Assembly (NCBI RefSeq): GCF_009664975.1
Contig: NZ_WJXB01000003.1
Coordinates: 558,001-622,000, forward strand
Length of the DNA: 64,000 bases
Direction of reading: 5' to 3'
Source: Paenibacillus monticola
Lineage (GTDB): Bacteria; Bacillota; Bacilli; Paenibacillales; Paenibacillaceae
Shown here: in pieces, positions 33,872-43,193 of the stretch
Position numbering within the stretch: position 1 is the first letter of the stretch
Layout: each line of letters starts with the position of its first letter
The notes under the pieces: generated by a model
What the model was told of the DNA's origin: nothing
Databases searched by the model: none
Seen by the model: only the letters and a program-made list of their open reading frames with translations
Made by a program: the position numbers and the translations under genes

Positions 33872-35266
33872 CTATCTGAAAATGACTTGATCCTGGTCAA
33901 CACCTTGTTTATAATTCCCTTCGAATAACGCATAAGCTTCTTCTGCAGTCGCACCTTTAACCATCAGTGCTTCAAGACCTTTAATTTGTTGTTGCAAATA
34001 ACTAGGGTAGGCAAGATGCGGCGGACGTACTTTGGTATAATCCAACATGTAAGCTACGTCATTTAAAAATCTGGACTCACTAAACCGTGGATCTTCCTGC
34101 CCCGATCTTGTTACTGGCAGTTTGCCCGATGCTAAAGTATGATCCATTTGTAAATTTGGAGCCATTGCTAATTCAATGATACGTTGTACATAAGGCATTT
34201 TCTTCTCATCTACCTTGGAACTTACGTAATACAGACGCGGATTCGCCAGTGAACCCGGTTTACCTCCCTTACTCCCAGCAGGAATTAGGCTGAATGTATT
34301 GTTTGCATAGAACCAATCCTCAAATTCCTTATCCGATTTCCCATAAGCTTCTTTCATATTATTGTATGATCCGGTACCTCCAATGAAAAACATGACATCC
34401 CCGTTAACAAAATATCCGAAGCCAACGTCTTCCAATGCGGCAAAATCTTTCGTAATTGCCCCACTCTCAATTCCTTTTTCCCAAAAATTATACGTATCTG
34501 TAATGCCCTTTTTATCGAAAATCACTTTACTTTGTTCCTGATCGTAAGGCTCAAAGCCCATGATTTGATTGTTGATATCCTGAACACTGATATTGTCAAG
34601 TCCATCACTAACCAAGCCGTATTTCGTCACTTTTTTATCAACGGCTTCAGTGGCAATATTCAACATGTCATCCATTGTAAAATCACCTTTAAGAACACGA
34701 TCCGGAAGCCCCTCAATATCAGCATCAGACCAACCCAGTGTTTTCAAAGCTGTTTTGTTTATATACAAAGGGGAAGCATCCATATCCTGAATCGCACCGT
34801 ACACATGCCCTTGGTATTCCATGATATCCCACAAATTTTGTGGAAGTGTTTTGAATACTTCCGACTCCTTCAGCCAATCAATCGGTTGAATAAGTCCTGC
34901 ATCCAATTCCCAGCCGATATCCAGGCTTGAATTCATGGAAATATCGCGCCATTGGCCGGCTTGGGCCTGTAAAACAAGTTCATCATCACCAACGGCTGGC
35001 AAGATGTCTTCAACTACTTCTACATTTTTGCCTTCTGCAACTAACTCTTCATTTAATGCTTTAAAAGCAGCTGCATAGTTTAACATCCGAGCGCCGTAAT
35101 CATCCTCACCCACACTGATTTTAATGACTTCTTTAGCACCAGAGTTTTGCTGAACCTCTGCTGTAGAAGCTGTTTGTTCCCCAGTGTTGTTATTCGCACT
35201 ACATGCTCCCAATACTAAAGTCAATCCTAGCAATACTACAAATAACATGGATAATTTGGTGCGCAT
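33872..35266 (-). CDS. Solute-binding lipoprotein (phosphonate importer)
   Basis: About 464 residues, with a lipoprotein signal ending LGAC and a family-1 extracellular fold. I take the ATG at 35266 because AAGGGG is eight bases upstream; an ATG two codons earlier is too close. It heads the importer gene set, with two 14-bp direct repeats 21 bp apart upstream (35361-35395). No experimentally recognisable ligand pocket can be read here; because phosphonate catabolic genes precede it and the ATPase follows, 2-aminoethylphosphonate or a relative is the likely ligand. A sugar phosphonate or ester is also possible. Confidence 0.92.
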   Translation of the reverse strand: MRTKLSMLFVVLLGLTLVLGACSANNNTGEQTASTAEVQQNSGAKEVIKISVGEDDYGARMLNYAAAFKALNEELVAEGKNVEVVEDILPAVGDDELVLQAQAGQWRDISMNSSLDIGWELDAGLIQPIDWLKESEVFKTLPQNLWDIMEYQGHVYGAIQDMDASPLYINKTALKTLGWSDADIEGLPDRVLKGDFTMDDMLNIATEAVDKKVTKYGLVSDGLDNISVQDINNQIMGFEPYDQEQSKVIFDKKGITDTYNFWEKGIESGAITKDFAALEDVGFGYFVNGDVMFFIGGTGSYNNMKEAYGKSDKEFEDWFYANNTFSLIPAGSKGGKPGSLANPRLYYVSSKVDEKKMPYVQRIIELAMAPNLQMDHTLASGKLPVTRSGQEDPRFSESRFLNDVAYMLDYTKVRPPHLAYPSYLQQQIKGLEALMVKGATAEEAYALFEGNYKQGVDQDQVIFR

Positions 35267-35360
35267 TTTCATTTCCCCTTATCCCATTTTTTATAATCTA
35301 GTACATTATCAGTATAAGATTCGAGTGTAATAAGAGGATTAATTCCACGTTAAATATATG

Positions 35361-35395
35361 TTTTCTTGTTGTTTCATACTATTTTCTTGTTGTTT
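35361..35395. promoter_or_regulatory. Two 14-bp direct repeats with 21-bp period
   Basis: TTTTCTTGTTGTTT occurs at 35361-35374 and again, base for base, at 35382-35395. The spacing is two helical turns. The second copy ends on the stop codon of the gene upstream. The pair is 95-130 bp before the binding-protein start and probably binds a regulator (the DeoR protein of this operon is the local candidate). A related TTGTTGTTT is at 42042-42050. Confidence 0.65.
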
Positions 35396-36752
35396 ATTGC
35401 GGAAACACTTGTGAAATCGCTGTTTCAATACAATGCAAGGCCTGTTCCAGCTGCTCTTGGGTCGTAATTAAGGGCGGAACCAAGGTTAATACGTTGCCAT
35501 TAGAAACCTTAAAGCTTAAGCCCATCTCCATACAGCGGTACATGACTTTTTCAGCCCCCTCTACCGCCTCTTCCTTCGTGTGGCGATCGGTAACTAACTC
35601 AATTCCAGCGAGCATTCCAATCACTCGAACATCTCCAATGACTTCATGTCTATTCTTCATCGCCATCAGCTCCCGCTCTAGAAGAACACCCATTCGCTCA
35701 GCATGTTCGAGTAATCCATTCTGCTCAATATATTCGATTGTCGCCAAAGCAGCGGCACAACCCACAGAGCTCTTCTCATGGGTATAATGCCCAAGGGAAA
35801 TATCATGAGCGACATCCAAGCCTTCACGTGCAATGATGCCCGCCATAGGAAATAATCCGCCCCCAAGTCCTTTTCCAATAACAACAATATCCGGGACAAT
35901 ATCGTAATGCTCGTGAACAAACATTTTGCCTGTTCTCCCGAGAGCTGTCGGAATTTCGTCCAGCACAAGCAGAACACCGTATTGATCGCATAATTGACGT
36001 AGCCTTTGGAAGTACGCTTTGGGAGGAATCTGAACATCAGTGCTGCGTACTGGCTCCATGATGACTGCTCCCACATCACTCTCCCGCTTCAACATGTATT
36101 CCAGATAATCAAGAGTTTTCGAGCCGTCATGATCGGAATCTCCGTAGAAACTGCGATAGGAATTATAGGGCATCATATGCTCCGTTCCCGGTAGCAGAGG
36201 TCCCATATGGTTTCGAAATACACCCTCTCCTCCTACAGAAATCGCATCTAGGCTAGCACCGTGGAAGGAGTCCCAAGTAGAAATTGTCTTGAAATTGCCC
36301 GTTGCTTTACGAACAAGCTTCATTGCAATTCCAATGGCACTTGTACCACTAGGTGTGAATAGAACCTTATTCAGATCACCAGGCGCCAGCTCAACGAGCT
36401 TGCGTGCCAACTGAACCGCAACCGCACTCGTATAACGTCTTGGCAGAAAAGGTAGATTGTCCAATTGTTTCTTAACCGCATCGATAACATAACTGTTCTT
36501 ATATCCAACCTGATGCACGCTGTTGCCGTGAAAGTCCATATATTTGCGACCGTCTAAATCTTCTAAATAGATACCTTCCGCATTTGTTATTACATTCAAA
36601 CAAGGCGTTGACATCGATTGATGCAGAAAATAACGACTGTCTTCTTCTAGAACATCCCTAGTTTGACGACTTAAATGTGTTTCTTGCCATAACTCGCGTT
36701 CTGCCGATAGATTAATATCTCCTTCAGTTCTCTGATAAGCTTTAATATCCAT
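35394..36752 (-). CDS. pbfA: PbfA-type (R)-1-hydroxy-2-aminoethylphosphonate ammonia-lyase
   Basis: A 452-residue class-III PLP enzyme: N-terminal HQSMSTPCLNVI, cofactor-binding TPSGTSAIGIAMKL, DEIPTALGRTGKMF, and PLP lysine Lys294 in VIGKGLGGGLFP. Class-III members encoded next to phnW and phnX are typically PbfA, which removes ammonia from 1-hydroxy-2-aminoethylphosphonate to give phosphonoacetaldehyde, the PhnX substrate. A plain aminotransferase is the alternative. Start ATG 36752 with a perfect GGAAGGAGG; it overlaps the phnX end by 11 bp. An in-frame start 26 codons upstream lies entirely within phnX and is rejected. Confidence 0.88.
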   Translation of the reverse strand: MDIKAYQRTEGDINLSAERELWQETHLSRQTRDVLEEDSRYFLHQSMSTPCLNVITNAEGIYLEDLDGRKYMDFHGNSVHQVGYKNSYVIDAVKKQLDNLPFLPRRYTSAVAVQLARKLVELAPGDLNKVLFTPSGTSAIGIAMKLVRKATGNFKTISTWDSFHGASLDAISVGGEGVFRNHMGPLLPGTEHMMPYNSYRSFYGDSDHDGSKTLDYLEYMLKRESDVGAVIMEPVRSTDVQIPPKAYFQRLRQLCDQYGVLLVLDEIPTALGRTGKMFVHEHYDIVPDIVVIGKGLGGGLFPMAGIIAREGLDVAHDISLGHYTHEKSSVGCAAALATIEYIEQNGLLEHAERMGVLLERELMAMKNRHEVIGDVRVIGMLAGIELVTDRHTKEEAVEGAEKVMYRCMEMGLSFKVSNGNVLTLVPPLITTQEQLEQALHCIETAISQVFPQ

Positions 36753-37554
36753 GAGATCTGCCTCCTTCCAGTAAAGTGATGTTAATGACTTCAATGAGAT
36801 TAGGCAACTGAGACATATCCTCAATAACATAATGTGCTCCGCACTCCATAAACTGCTGCTTGGCGGCTTCTACCAGAAGCTGTAATGTAGCCGGTTCCAT
36901 CTCTTTAACTTCTTCCTGTGTCAAACCTAATATAGAGCTGCCTTTAACGATACCAACTGCCCATACTCCGGCATTTCTTGCCTCTTGCATGTCCGACTTC
37001 GTATCCCCGACTTTAACGATTTGTGAAGGCATGCCCATATCCAGATGAATCATATTGGCGTAGATCATATAAGGATACGGACGGCCTCTGCCCTGGACAG
37101 AATCAGGGGTCAGCCAGTAATCTGGTGCGTAACCGTTCATCTCTGCCTTGCTTGCGACAATTTGCATCATGGTGTCGTTATATCCTGTCGTCCCGCCAAT
37201 CCGTAACCCTAACCCCCTAAGCTGCTGCACGGTATCGACAACATGCTCAATCGGTTCGGCAAATCGAGGTAAGATTTCAAGTAGTTTAGGTTCAAAAGCA
37301 TCGTGTAACTGATCCACATCGCTATCGGTGAATGGACGCCCCATCTTCACTTCAAATAATCTGCCGATCCGAGGCATTTCCAGCATCATCTTAATATGAT
37401 CCCATTTCAAGCATCCCATTGGAGCCCGCACCTCTTCTATCGTCGGTTCGATTCCTATCATTCGGAAGATATCGAAGAACACATGCACGGGAGCCATACA
37501 TCCATAATCGACCGTCGTTCCTGCCCAATCCAAGATAAGACCTTGTACTTTCAT
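36742..37554 (-). CDS. phnX: Phosphonoacetaldehyde hydrolase (phosphonatase)
   Basis: A 270-residue HAD enzyme that splits the C-P bond of phosphonoacetaldehyde to phosphate and acetaldehyde. Diagnostic features are the nucleophile motif LDWAGTTVDYG (Asp9, with Ala in place of the usual +2 Asp) and the Schiff-base lysine Lys50 in APMGCLKWDH, plus KVGDTKSDMQEARNAG. I choose ATG 37554 by comparison with the family N-terminus (MKVQGLILDWAG); GGAGG lies 12 bases upstream. An ATG at 37581 that would overlap the end of phnW is also possible. It sits between phnW and pbfA, both of which supply its substrate. Confidence 0.96.
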   Translation of the reverse strand: MKVQGLILDWAGTTVDYGCMAPVHVFFDIFRMIGIEPTIEEVRAPMGCLKWDHIKMMLEMPRIGRLFEVKMGRPFTDSDVDQLHDAFEPKLLEILPRFAEPIEHVVDTVQQLRGLGLRIGGTTGYNDTMMQIVASKAEMNGYAPDYWLTPDSVQGRGRPYPYMIYANMIHLDMGMPSQIVKVGDTKSDMQEARNAGVWAVGIVKGSSILGLTQEEVKEMEPATLQLLVEAAKQQFMECGAHYVIEDMSQLPNLIEVINITLLEGGRSHGY

Positions 37555-37577
37555 AAGCTCTTTCGCCCTCCATTCAT

Positions 37578-38681
37578 TCATTCCCCGTTGTTTGTCACAT
37601 AGGACAATATTGCCGCACACAGACTTACCATATCTTCTACATGTACATCTCCAATTGAACCGATTCGAAATACCTGTGCGTCGCTTAATTTACCAGGATA
37701 GATTACATAGCCTTGCTCTTTAAGAAAAAGATACATAGACTCAAAGGTGAAATGTTCTAAGTCCGGATACATAAACGTGGTGATAATCGGTGATTGCAGC
37801 GCTTCCGGCAGGTATGTCTTAAATCCTGCACTCTCCATTAAACGAACTAACGTTTGTTGATTCTCAAGGTATCTTACATAACGCCTCTCTACTCCACCCT
37901 CTGCCTCTAATTCAAGCAAGGCCTGGTAGAAGGCCCGTACCACATGCGTCGGAGAGGTGAACCGCCACTTTCCCTCCTCTTGATCCATCACTTGCCATTG
38001 ATCATATAGATCTAAGGATAATGACCTTGCATTATCCTTACACTTTGCCAATTCATCCTTCTTACTAAGAATAAAGCTGAACCCAGGTACGCCTTGAATA
38101 CATTTATTCGAGCTGCTAATCAGATAATCAATACCCCATTTCTCAACTTCTATCGCTAGACCTCCGAAGCTGCTCATCGCATCAACAATAGCTATTTTTC
38201 CGTGCCTCTTAATTGTGTGTACCAGCTTTTCGAGCGGATTAAGAATACCTGTTGTTGTCTCACAATGTACGAAGGCAACATGGGTAATCGCTGTATCTTG
38301 CTCCATAACGGCATTCACTTGCTCTACATCAACCATTTGGTTCGGGGCAAATTCTAAAGTTCTGTAACTAATTCCGAGTACCCGCGAAATTTCCTCGATC
38401 CGTTTGCCATACACTCCATTAGCCAGAATGAGGAGTTTTCCTGCCTGGGGTATAACTGTTCCAATCGTTGCTTCGATTCCGAAGGTCCCACTTCCTTGCA
38501 TTAACACTGACGTATAATGAGTTTCAGATGCCCTGCCTAAATGAAGTAACTTGCTGCGAATCAACTGAACGATGTGTTTATAGGTATCATCCCAGGTACA
38601 CCAGTCCTTCAGCATCACTGCTTTGACAGAAGGTGTTGTTGATAGCGGTCCCGGTGTTAATAATAAATAGTGTTCTCTCAT
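37578..38681 (-). CDS. phnW: 2-aminoethylphosphonate--pyruvate transaminase
   Basis: A 367-residue class-V PLP aminotransferase that converts 2-aminoethylphosphonate and pyruvate to phosphonoacetaldehyde and alanine. It opens [15 protein letters not shown], has [11 protein letters not shown] for phosphate binding, VDAMSSFGG, and PLP lysine Lys193 in [14 protein letters not shown]. Length and motifs match PhnW. Start ATG 38681 after TAGGAGG. Located 23 bp before phnX. Confidence 0.97.
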   Translation of the reverse strand: MREHYLLLTPGPLSTTPSVKAVMLKDWCTWDDTYKHIVQLIRSKLLHLGRASETHYTSVLMQGSGTFGIEATIGTVIPQAGKLLILANGVYGKRIEEISRVLGISYRTLEFAPNQMVDVEQVNAVMEQDTAITHVAFVHCETTTGILNPLEKLVHTIKRHGKIAIVDAMSSFGGLAIEVEKWGIDYLISSSNKCIQGVPGFSFILSKKDELAKCKDNARSLSLDLYDQWQVMDQEEGKWRFTSPTHVVRAFYQALLELEAEGGVERRYVRYLENQQTLVRLMESAGFKTYLPEALQSPIITTFMYPDLEHFTFESMYLFLKEQGYVIYPGKLSDAQVFRIGSIGDVHVEDMVSLCAAILSYVTNNGE

Positions 38682-38692
38682 CGAAGTACCTC

Positions 38693-40045
38693 CTACATAT
38701 TGCGGACAAGATTTCTAGCCCATTTATTCGATCTATATCTGAAATATCCAATGCCTGCCTTCGCAACTTCCTCGAAGACGAACATCATATACACGATCTC
38801 GACGGAGAGATGAAAGATATACACTCCAGCAAATACTAACGGCAGTGCAATCAGCCACGTTGTGACCAAAATCAGCTTCATCGTGTACATATTATCGCCG
38901 CCTGCTCTGAACATTCCGACAATCCACAGGTTATTTAAGAAGAACATGATCATGACTACGGCTTGAATGACCATCACATTACGGAATGAGGTTAGTACCT
39001 CTATGCTAATGTTAGGGAATAGATATACAATGTACGGATTTAACAGCAAAATAAGAGCTCCAACGATTACGCCCGAATAGAGGGCAATCCGCGTAAATTT
39101 ACGTGCATAGATAAGGTATTCGCCCGAATCTACTTGACTTAGCTTCTCGCCAATCATGACTCTAGCCGCGTACGCAAATCCGAAAATTCCGATCATGAAA
39201 TATCCGTTAAACGTGAGGGCTAATTGGTATGTTGCTAGTGCTGCGACTCCTAAATGACCGAATGCTACAGCATATAACATATTGCCAACCGACCACATGC
39301 CTTCATGGAACAAGAGCGGCAGTGTGGTTATGTATATTTTCCGGGTGAATTTCCAGCGAATGGAGAGTATTTCTTTCAGCGTGACATTGAAATAATATTT
39401 GTTCCAATAGACGTAGCCTAATAGAATAATCGCACTGAGCATTGATGACACTAAGGTTGACCAAGCGGCTCCAACAATACCGTACCTAGGAAAACCAAAC
39501 TTCCCATAAATAAGCACATAATCTAGTGAAATATTGACGAACATAGCCATAATCCCAACAATCAGAGTCAATTTCACCTTACCAATCGAACCAAGTGCGT
39601 TGCTATATACATCCTTGATAGCATTAATTAAAAATACGAAGACGATAACAGATAAATATTGGATGCCATATGCAATGGCCGATTCATCCTTTATAAAAAG
39701 TGAGATTAACGGTGCTTTAAACATAGACACAAGCATAAATACAATGGATGAAAGAATGAGACTTGAGATAAGCATGAGACCAAATGTTTTTTTAACATTA
39801 ATAAAATCTTCTTTGCCGAAAAATTGTGTAATGTAGGCCGAAATCCCATAAATTGCTGTAAGAAGCATCCCGAGAATAAAGCTGATTTGACCCACAGCAG
39901 CCGTTATGGCAATCGCAGTATCCCCTAATCCTCCAACCATTAGAGTATTGATCAATGAAAATGAATTTCCAAGTAGCATTTGAAGTACGGAGGGGATAAC
40001 TAGTCTCTTCATGTCTTTACGAAATTGCAAATCTAAAGCGTTCAT
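38693..40045 (-). CDS. MATE-family efflux transporter
   Basis: A 450-residue membrane protein with 12 predicted helices in two repeats, opening [28 protein letters not shown], the MatE pattern of cation-coupled exporters. Start ATG 40045 after TAGGGGG. It lies between a PHP-domain gene and phnW in the same direction with 8-11 bp gaps, so it is cotranscribed. An exporter in a catabolic operon is odd; it may expel a toxic phosphonate or aldehyde by-product, or the antibiotic-like relative of the substrate. Confidence 0.93.
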   Translation of the reverse strand: MNALDLQFRKDMKRLVIPSVLQMLLGNSFSLINTLMVGGLGDTAIAITAAVGQISFILGMLLTAIYGISAYITQFFGKEDFINVKKTFGLMLISSLILSSIVFMLVSMFKAPLISLFIKDESAIAYGIQYLSVIVFVFLINAIKDVYSNALGSIGKVKLTLIVGIMAMFVNISLDYVLIYGKFGFPRYGIVGAAWSTLVSSMLSAIILLGYVYWNKYYFNVTLKEILSIRWKFTRKIYITTLPLLFHEGMWSVGNMLYAVAFGHLGVAALATYQLALTFNGYFMIGIFGFAYAARVMIGEKLSQVDSGEYLIYARKFTRIALYSGVIVGALILLLNPYIVYLFPNISIEVLTSFRNVMVIQAVVMIMFFLNNLWIVGMFRAGGDNMYTMKLILVTTWLIALPLVFAGVYIFHLSVEIVYMMFVFEEVAKAGIGYFRYRSNKWARNLVRNM

Positions 40046-40053
40046 GTATCCCC

Positions 40054-41010
40054 CTACTGCAATTCATCCGGAAAAATGGGATTTGACCAAGCGATATTCC
40101 CTTCGAAATCGATACATTCCACGCGAATATACTGCTCACCGCCTTCGATCCTGAACTCGCCACTGGTAATGGGAGAAGCATCTTTGTTATATAACGTACG
40201 CCCATTGAAGGGATGAGTAATAAATTTGATGAACTTTACCGGTGAGCATTTGACTTGTAGGAAGCCATTCTCGACCCGCAGATCCTGAATTTCCGGACCG
40301 TTTGAAGAATAGAAATGACCGCTCTTTAGCGAAGAGATCAACGATTGCTGCTCCAGCTTCTCTCCATCGACAGTAATCCATCCACCAAAAAATTCTGAAA
40401 TAACGTCATCTATTTGTCCCCCATGAGCATCATCTGCAGCAACACCGAACACTTTACGCCCGTTCTTCAATAAATAATCCCAATGGCGTACGCCGTAACC
40501 GACCGCTTCATCGATTTCGGACTGATGATTATAGATTTCGACTGCGAAATAGTCTTCTAGCTTCAGCAAATCCCGAGCGAGGTTTCTGGACCATTCCGGA
40601 TGATTCATAATAATCAAATTCCCTTTATCCCTCATCTCATCAATCAGGCTCTGGATCGTGTCCAAGCTTTCATAATCCGGCTTCGCATGTTCCTCGTCAT
40701 GCTCAAATTCACAGTCCGAGCCTAGTGATTTATCGAGAAGCCCGTGAATATGGTATTGTTGGCCGGTATCTTTCCAGCTCATCTCACATGCCATTTCATA
40801 ACCATCCAACATGATAAATTTCTCATCGTCATAGCTATCCGATTTGAAGTAAATTTCATGATCACTTAAACACATGAAGTCATAACCCTTTTTCTTATAG
40901 GCGTCGATTACAACCTCAGGCGCATATTGCCCATCGCTGCGAGTGGAATGTGTATGGAGATTCCCTTTGAATTTGCGTTTACGCTCGTCTAAATAGACTT
41001 TTGATTGCAT
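40054..41010 (-). CDS. PHP-domain metallohydrolase (CehA/McbA-like), paralogue 1
   Basis: A 318-residue protein of the PHP superfamily of metal-dependent phosphoesterases. Metal-ligand motifs are NLHTHSTRSDG (His19, His21), CLSDHEIYF, MNHPEW and AADDAHGG; the C-terminal ~90 residues form a small beta domain (FYSSNGPEIQDL to WSNPIF). Start ATG 41010 after AGGGAGGGG; it nearly abuts the paralogue upstream. In a phosphonate operon a role in cleaving a phosphonate or phosphate ester before C-P cleavage is plausible. No signal peptide. Confidence 0.9.
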   Translation of the reverse strand: MQSKVYLDERKRKFKGNLHTHSTRSDGQYAPEVVIDAYKKKGYDFMCLSDHEIYFKSDSYDDEKFIMLDGYEMACEMSWKDTGQQYHIHGLLDKSLGSDCEFEHDEEHAKPDYESLDTIQSLIDEMRDKGNLIIMNHPEWSRNLARDLLKLEDYFAVEIYNHQSEIDEAVGYGVRHWDYLLKNGRKVFGVAADDAHGGQIDDVISEFFGGWITVDGEKLEQQSLISSLKSGHFYSSNGPEIQDLRVENGFLQVKCSPVKFIKFITHPFNGRTLYNKDASPITSGEFRIEGGEQYIRVECIDFEGNIAWSNPIFPDELQ

Positions 41011-41012
41011 TT

Positions 41013-41990
41013 CTATTCCCCTCCCTGCAGTAAATCGGCTACAAATATAGGATTGGACCATGCTACATTCCCTTGGAAGTCAATACATTCTACGCGAATA
41101 TAATGCATATCCTGTTCGACCTTCATGGACGCATGCGTCATGGGCTCACCACTGTCGAAATTTACCAAGAATGCTCCTCTTTGGGGAAAGGATTTAAACA
41201 TAATAAATTTACAGGGAGAGCACTCAATCATGAGTTGGCCGTCCACCACTCGCAGATCGTAAATTTCCGGACCGCTACTGGAATAAAATTCACCTTGCTT
41301 CAAGCTTTTTACGATATCCACTGGGTCAAGCGCTGCTGCTTGCACCTGCACCCAGCCTCCTCCGTATTCAGGAAATTTCCAGTTTGGATCATGCTCGTGA
41401 GAATCATCTGCGGCAATACCGAATACACGTTTGCCATTCTGCAGCGCATGATCCCAATAAGCTGCACCATAAGAGCTTGTGGTTGACCACTCCGTAGCAT
41501 GGTTGTAAATTTCTATCGCAAAGAACCCATCATATTTCACCATGTCTTCAAAACGAGTCAAGTGCCATTCCGGATGGTTGAATATGACCAAATTACCATG
41601 TGCGCGCATATCATCAATGAGCAACTGAGGCGAATGATCCCCTACCCATGGAATCGGCACAGGGAACTGCTCTAAATGTCCAAATCTATCCAACTCTGAA
41701 TCTACTGTAGGATCGTTTAATACACCGAAATGATATCCTGGATTTTTGTCCGCAATCTGGTTTAATCCCCCTCGTTCCATTCCTGGGAGAGTGACGAAGT
41801 CAGCCGTGTTGAATTCATCCGTTCTAGCATAAATATCGTGGTCGGTAATCGAAATGAAATGATATCCCTTGGATTTAAAAGCTTCCACCACTTGTACTGC
41901 AGGTAAGCTGCCATCTGACCATGTAGTATGAAGATGCAGATTGCCTTTAAATGTAGGTTTTTTCCGGTCTAAATAAACCTTATTAATCAT
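41013..41990 (-). CDS. PHP-domain metallohydrolase (CehA/McbA-like), paralogue 2
   Basis: A 325-residue paralogue of the next gene. The two share the N-terminal TFKGNLHLHTTWSDG (His19, His21), SITDHDIYA, FNHPEW, AADDSHEH, FYSSSGPEIYDL and WSNPIF. The middle (DRFGHLEQFPVPIPWVGDHS) differs, suggesting a different substrate or a heteromer. Start ATG 41990 after GGAGGGG. It is probably the first gene of the long phosphonate transcript, with a small GCACAT/ATGTGC hairpin in the leader (42010-42027). Confidence 0.9.
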   Translation of the reverse strand: MINKVYLDRKKPTFKGNLHLHTTWSDGSLPAVQVVEAFKSKGYHFISITDHDIYARTDEFNTADFVTLPGMERGGLNQIADKNPGYHFGVLNDPTVDSELDRFGHLEQFPVPIPWVGDHSPQLLIDDMRAHGNLVIFNHPEWHLTRFEDMVKYDGFFAIEIYNHATEWSTTSSYGAAYWDHALQNGKRVFGIAADDSHEHDPNWKFPEYGGGWVQVQAAALDPVDIVKSLKQGEFYSSSGPEIYDLRVVDGQLMIECSPCKFIMFKSFPQRGAFLVNFDSGEPMTHASMKVEQDMHYIRVECIDFQGNVAWSNPIFVADLLQGGE

Positions 41991-42009
41991 AACTTCCCCT
42001 CCAAATTAC

Positions 42010-42050
42010 GCACATTTTTTTATGTGCTTTTATTTTGTTTGTTGTTGTTT
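42010..42050 (-). promoter_or_regulatory. Leader hairpin and TTGTTGTTT element before PHP operon
   Basis: GCACAT (42010-42015) pairs with ATGTGC (42022-42027) in the leader of the PHP gene. Just upstream is TTGTTTGTTGTTGTTTTC, which contains the TTGTTGTTT core of the repeats at 35361-35395. This suggests common control of the two ends of the phosphonate operon. Confidence 0.4.
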
Positions 42051-42154
42051 TCATCATACAGCTTGAAGTTAGAGCATTTCAACCGATTCTCTTATAATTA
42101 ACAGTGGGTTAACAAAATTCATCATCCGATAATAAATTAAGAGCTTGTGGATAC

Positions 42155-42194
42155 CAAAAAAAGGTGACGTCCCTATATGGACGTCACCTTTTTC
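42155..42194 (-). terminator. Terminator of HAD gene
   Basis: AAAGGTGACGTCC pairs perfectly with GGACGTCACCTTT around a 6-nt loop, flanked by A on one side and T on the other, so it can work in both directions. It lies 41 bp after the HAD stop and separates that gene from the PHP operon. Confidence 0.9.
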
Positions 42195-42234
42195 TCTTAG
42201 AAAACTAAGAAATAATTTCTATGTGATTATAATA

Positions 42235-42777
42235 TTATGATACGTGAACATCTAATTGGTGATTAAGTTTCTCTACCAGATCGATTAACTCCAGTGGAGT
42301 GCTAATCGTATAATTTGGTACTTCAAGATCATCTGCAGGTACTTTGGGATATCTGGACGTCCAGCTTAAAAAGACGCTTGTAATCCCCATTTGATTGGCT
42401 CCTTTAACATCTCTGCTTAGATTATTTCCTACCATAATGATTCTGGAGCAATCCCGCTCACTCAGATCCATTGCACCCAGCGCTGCCTTGAACATACGAA
42501 CACTTGGCTTGGAGGCTTTTATCGTCTCTGAATAAATCAGCGTTTCAAAGCAATCGTACAGATCATGCTGAGTAAGTAAATTTTTAAAGGATTGAGCACT
42601 CCCATCAGCTACGATTGCAAGTCTGTATCCCCGTTCTGCAAGTGTCTTCACCATCATATCCGCTCCGGGAATCACGTTTCCATGAATAACGGTATCCTGT
42701 TCATCACGTATTTCGGTTCCTTCATCGATGATTGTATCTCCACAATCCAAAAAAATAATTAAGTTCTTTTGCCCCAC
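42235..42777 (-). CDS. HAD-superfamily hydrolase
   Basis: A 180-residue HAD hydrolase. Motif I is FLDCGDTIIDEG: the nucleophile Asp is present but the +2 acid/base position is Gly, as it is Ala in phosphonatase. Motif II is IVADGS, the motif III Lys is in KASKPSVRMF and motif IV is MVGNNLSRDVKGA. The cap is short (subclass I type). GTG start at 42777, with AAAGGAG ten bases upstream. It stands alone, bounded by its own terminator, just upstream of the phosphonate operon in the same direction. Substrate unknown; a phosphorylated by-product of the phosphonate pathway is a guess. Confidence 0.88.
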   Translation of the reverse strand: MGQKNLIIFLDCGDTIIDEGTEIRDEQDTVIHGNVIPGADMMVKTLAERGYRLAIVADGSAQSFKNLLTQHDLYDCFETLIYSETIKASKPSVRMFKAALGAMDLSERDCSRIIMVGNNLSRDVKGANQMGITSVFLSWTSRYPKVPADDLEVPNYTISTPLELIDLVEKLNHQLDVHVS

Positions 42778-42817
42778 ATTCGTTACACTCCTTTAATTTA
42801 ATTCTTCAACATACCAA

Positions 42818-42832
42818 TCGAATATATTTCGA
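42818..42832. promoter_or_regulatory. Palindromic site upstream of HAD gene
   Basis: TCGAATATATTTCGA is an inverted repeat (TCGAA/TTCGA, 5-bp centre) 41 bp before the HAD start codon. Possible operator; the regulator is unknown. Confidence 0.3.
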
Positions 42833-43125
42833 CAAATAGATACATCATGAGAGATAAAAATATACTTTATTATGACACAAGAGATAAATCCTTGCGTGTT
42901 TTTATGTATGAACGAAGATGCGTCAGGATTTCATTCCTACAAATTCCAAATGCGATACAAGATGACTGCGGCCTCAGCATGACCAGAAATGAAGTTTAGT
43001 ATCACTGAACAATCCACATAACTTGAATGCATAAAATTGATAGATTATAAAACTAGTTTTCGGATTTCATCCGTTAACAGCGGTTTAGGAAAATCTTAAA
43101 TTCAACTTGTATAGTAATCATTAAC

Positions 43126-43162
43126 TAAAAAAAGAGCCCATATCAATTAAGATATGGCTCTA
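43126..43162 (-). terminator. Terminator of large GH2 gene
   Basis: AGAGCCATATC and GATATGGGCTCT pair on the minus strand around a 6-nt loop, followed by seven T. Located 32 bp after the GH2 stop codon. Confidence 0.85.
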
Positions 43163-43193
43163 TCTACAGGCTAAACTTGATTGTGTACCGTCA

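Larger units (their letters stand above)
42778..43193. other. Intergenic region between HAD and large GH2 genes
   Basis: 416 bp, AT-rich. It holds the HAD promoter side, including the palindrome TCGAATATATTTCGA (42818-42832), and the GH2 terminator (43126-43162). No open frame with a ribosome site and no recognisable gene remnant was found in between. It marks the right edge of the phosphonate block. Confidence 0.45.
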
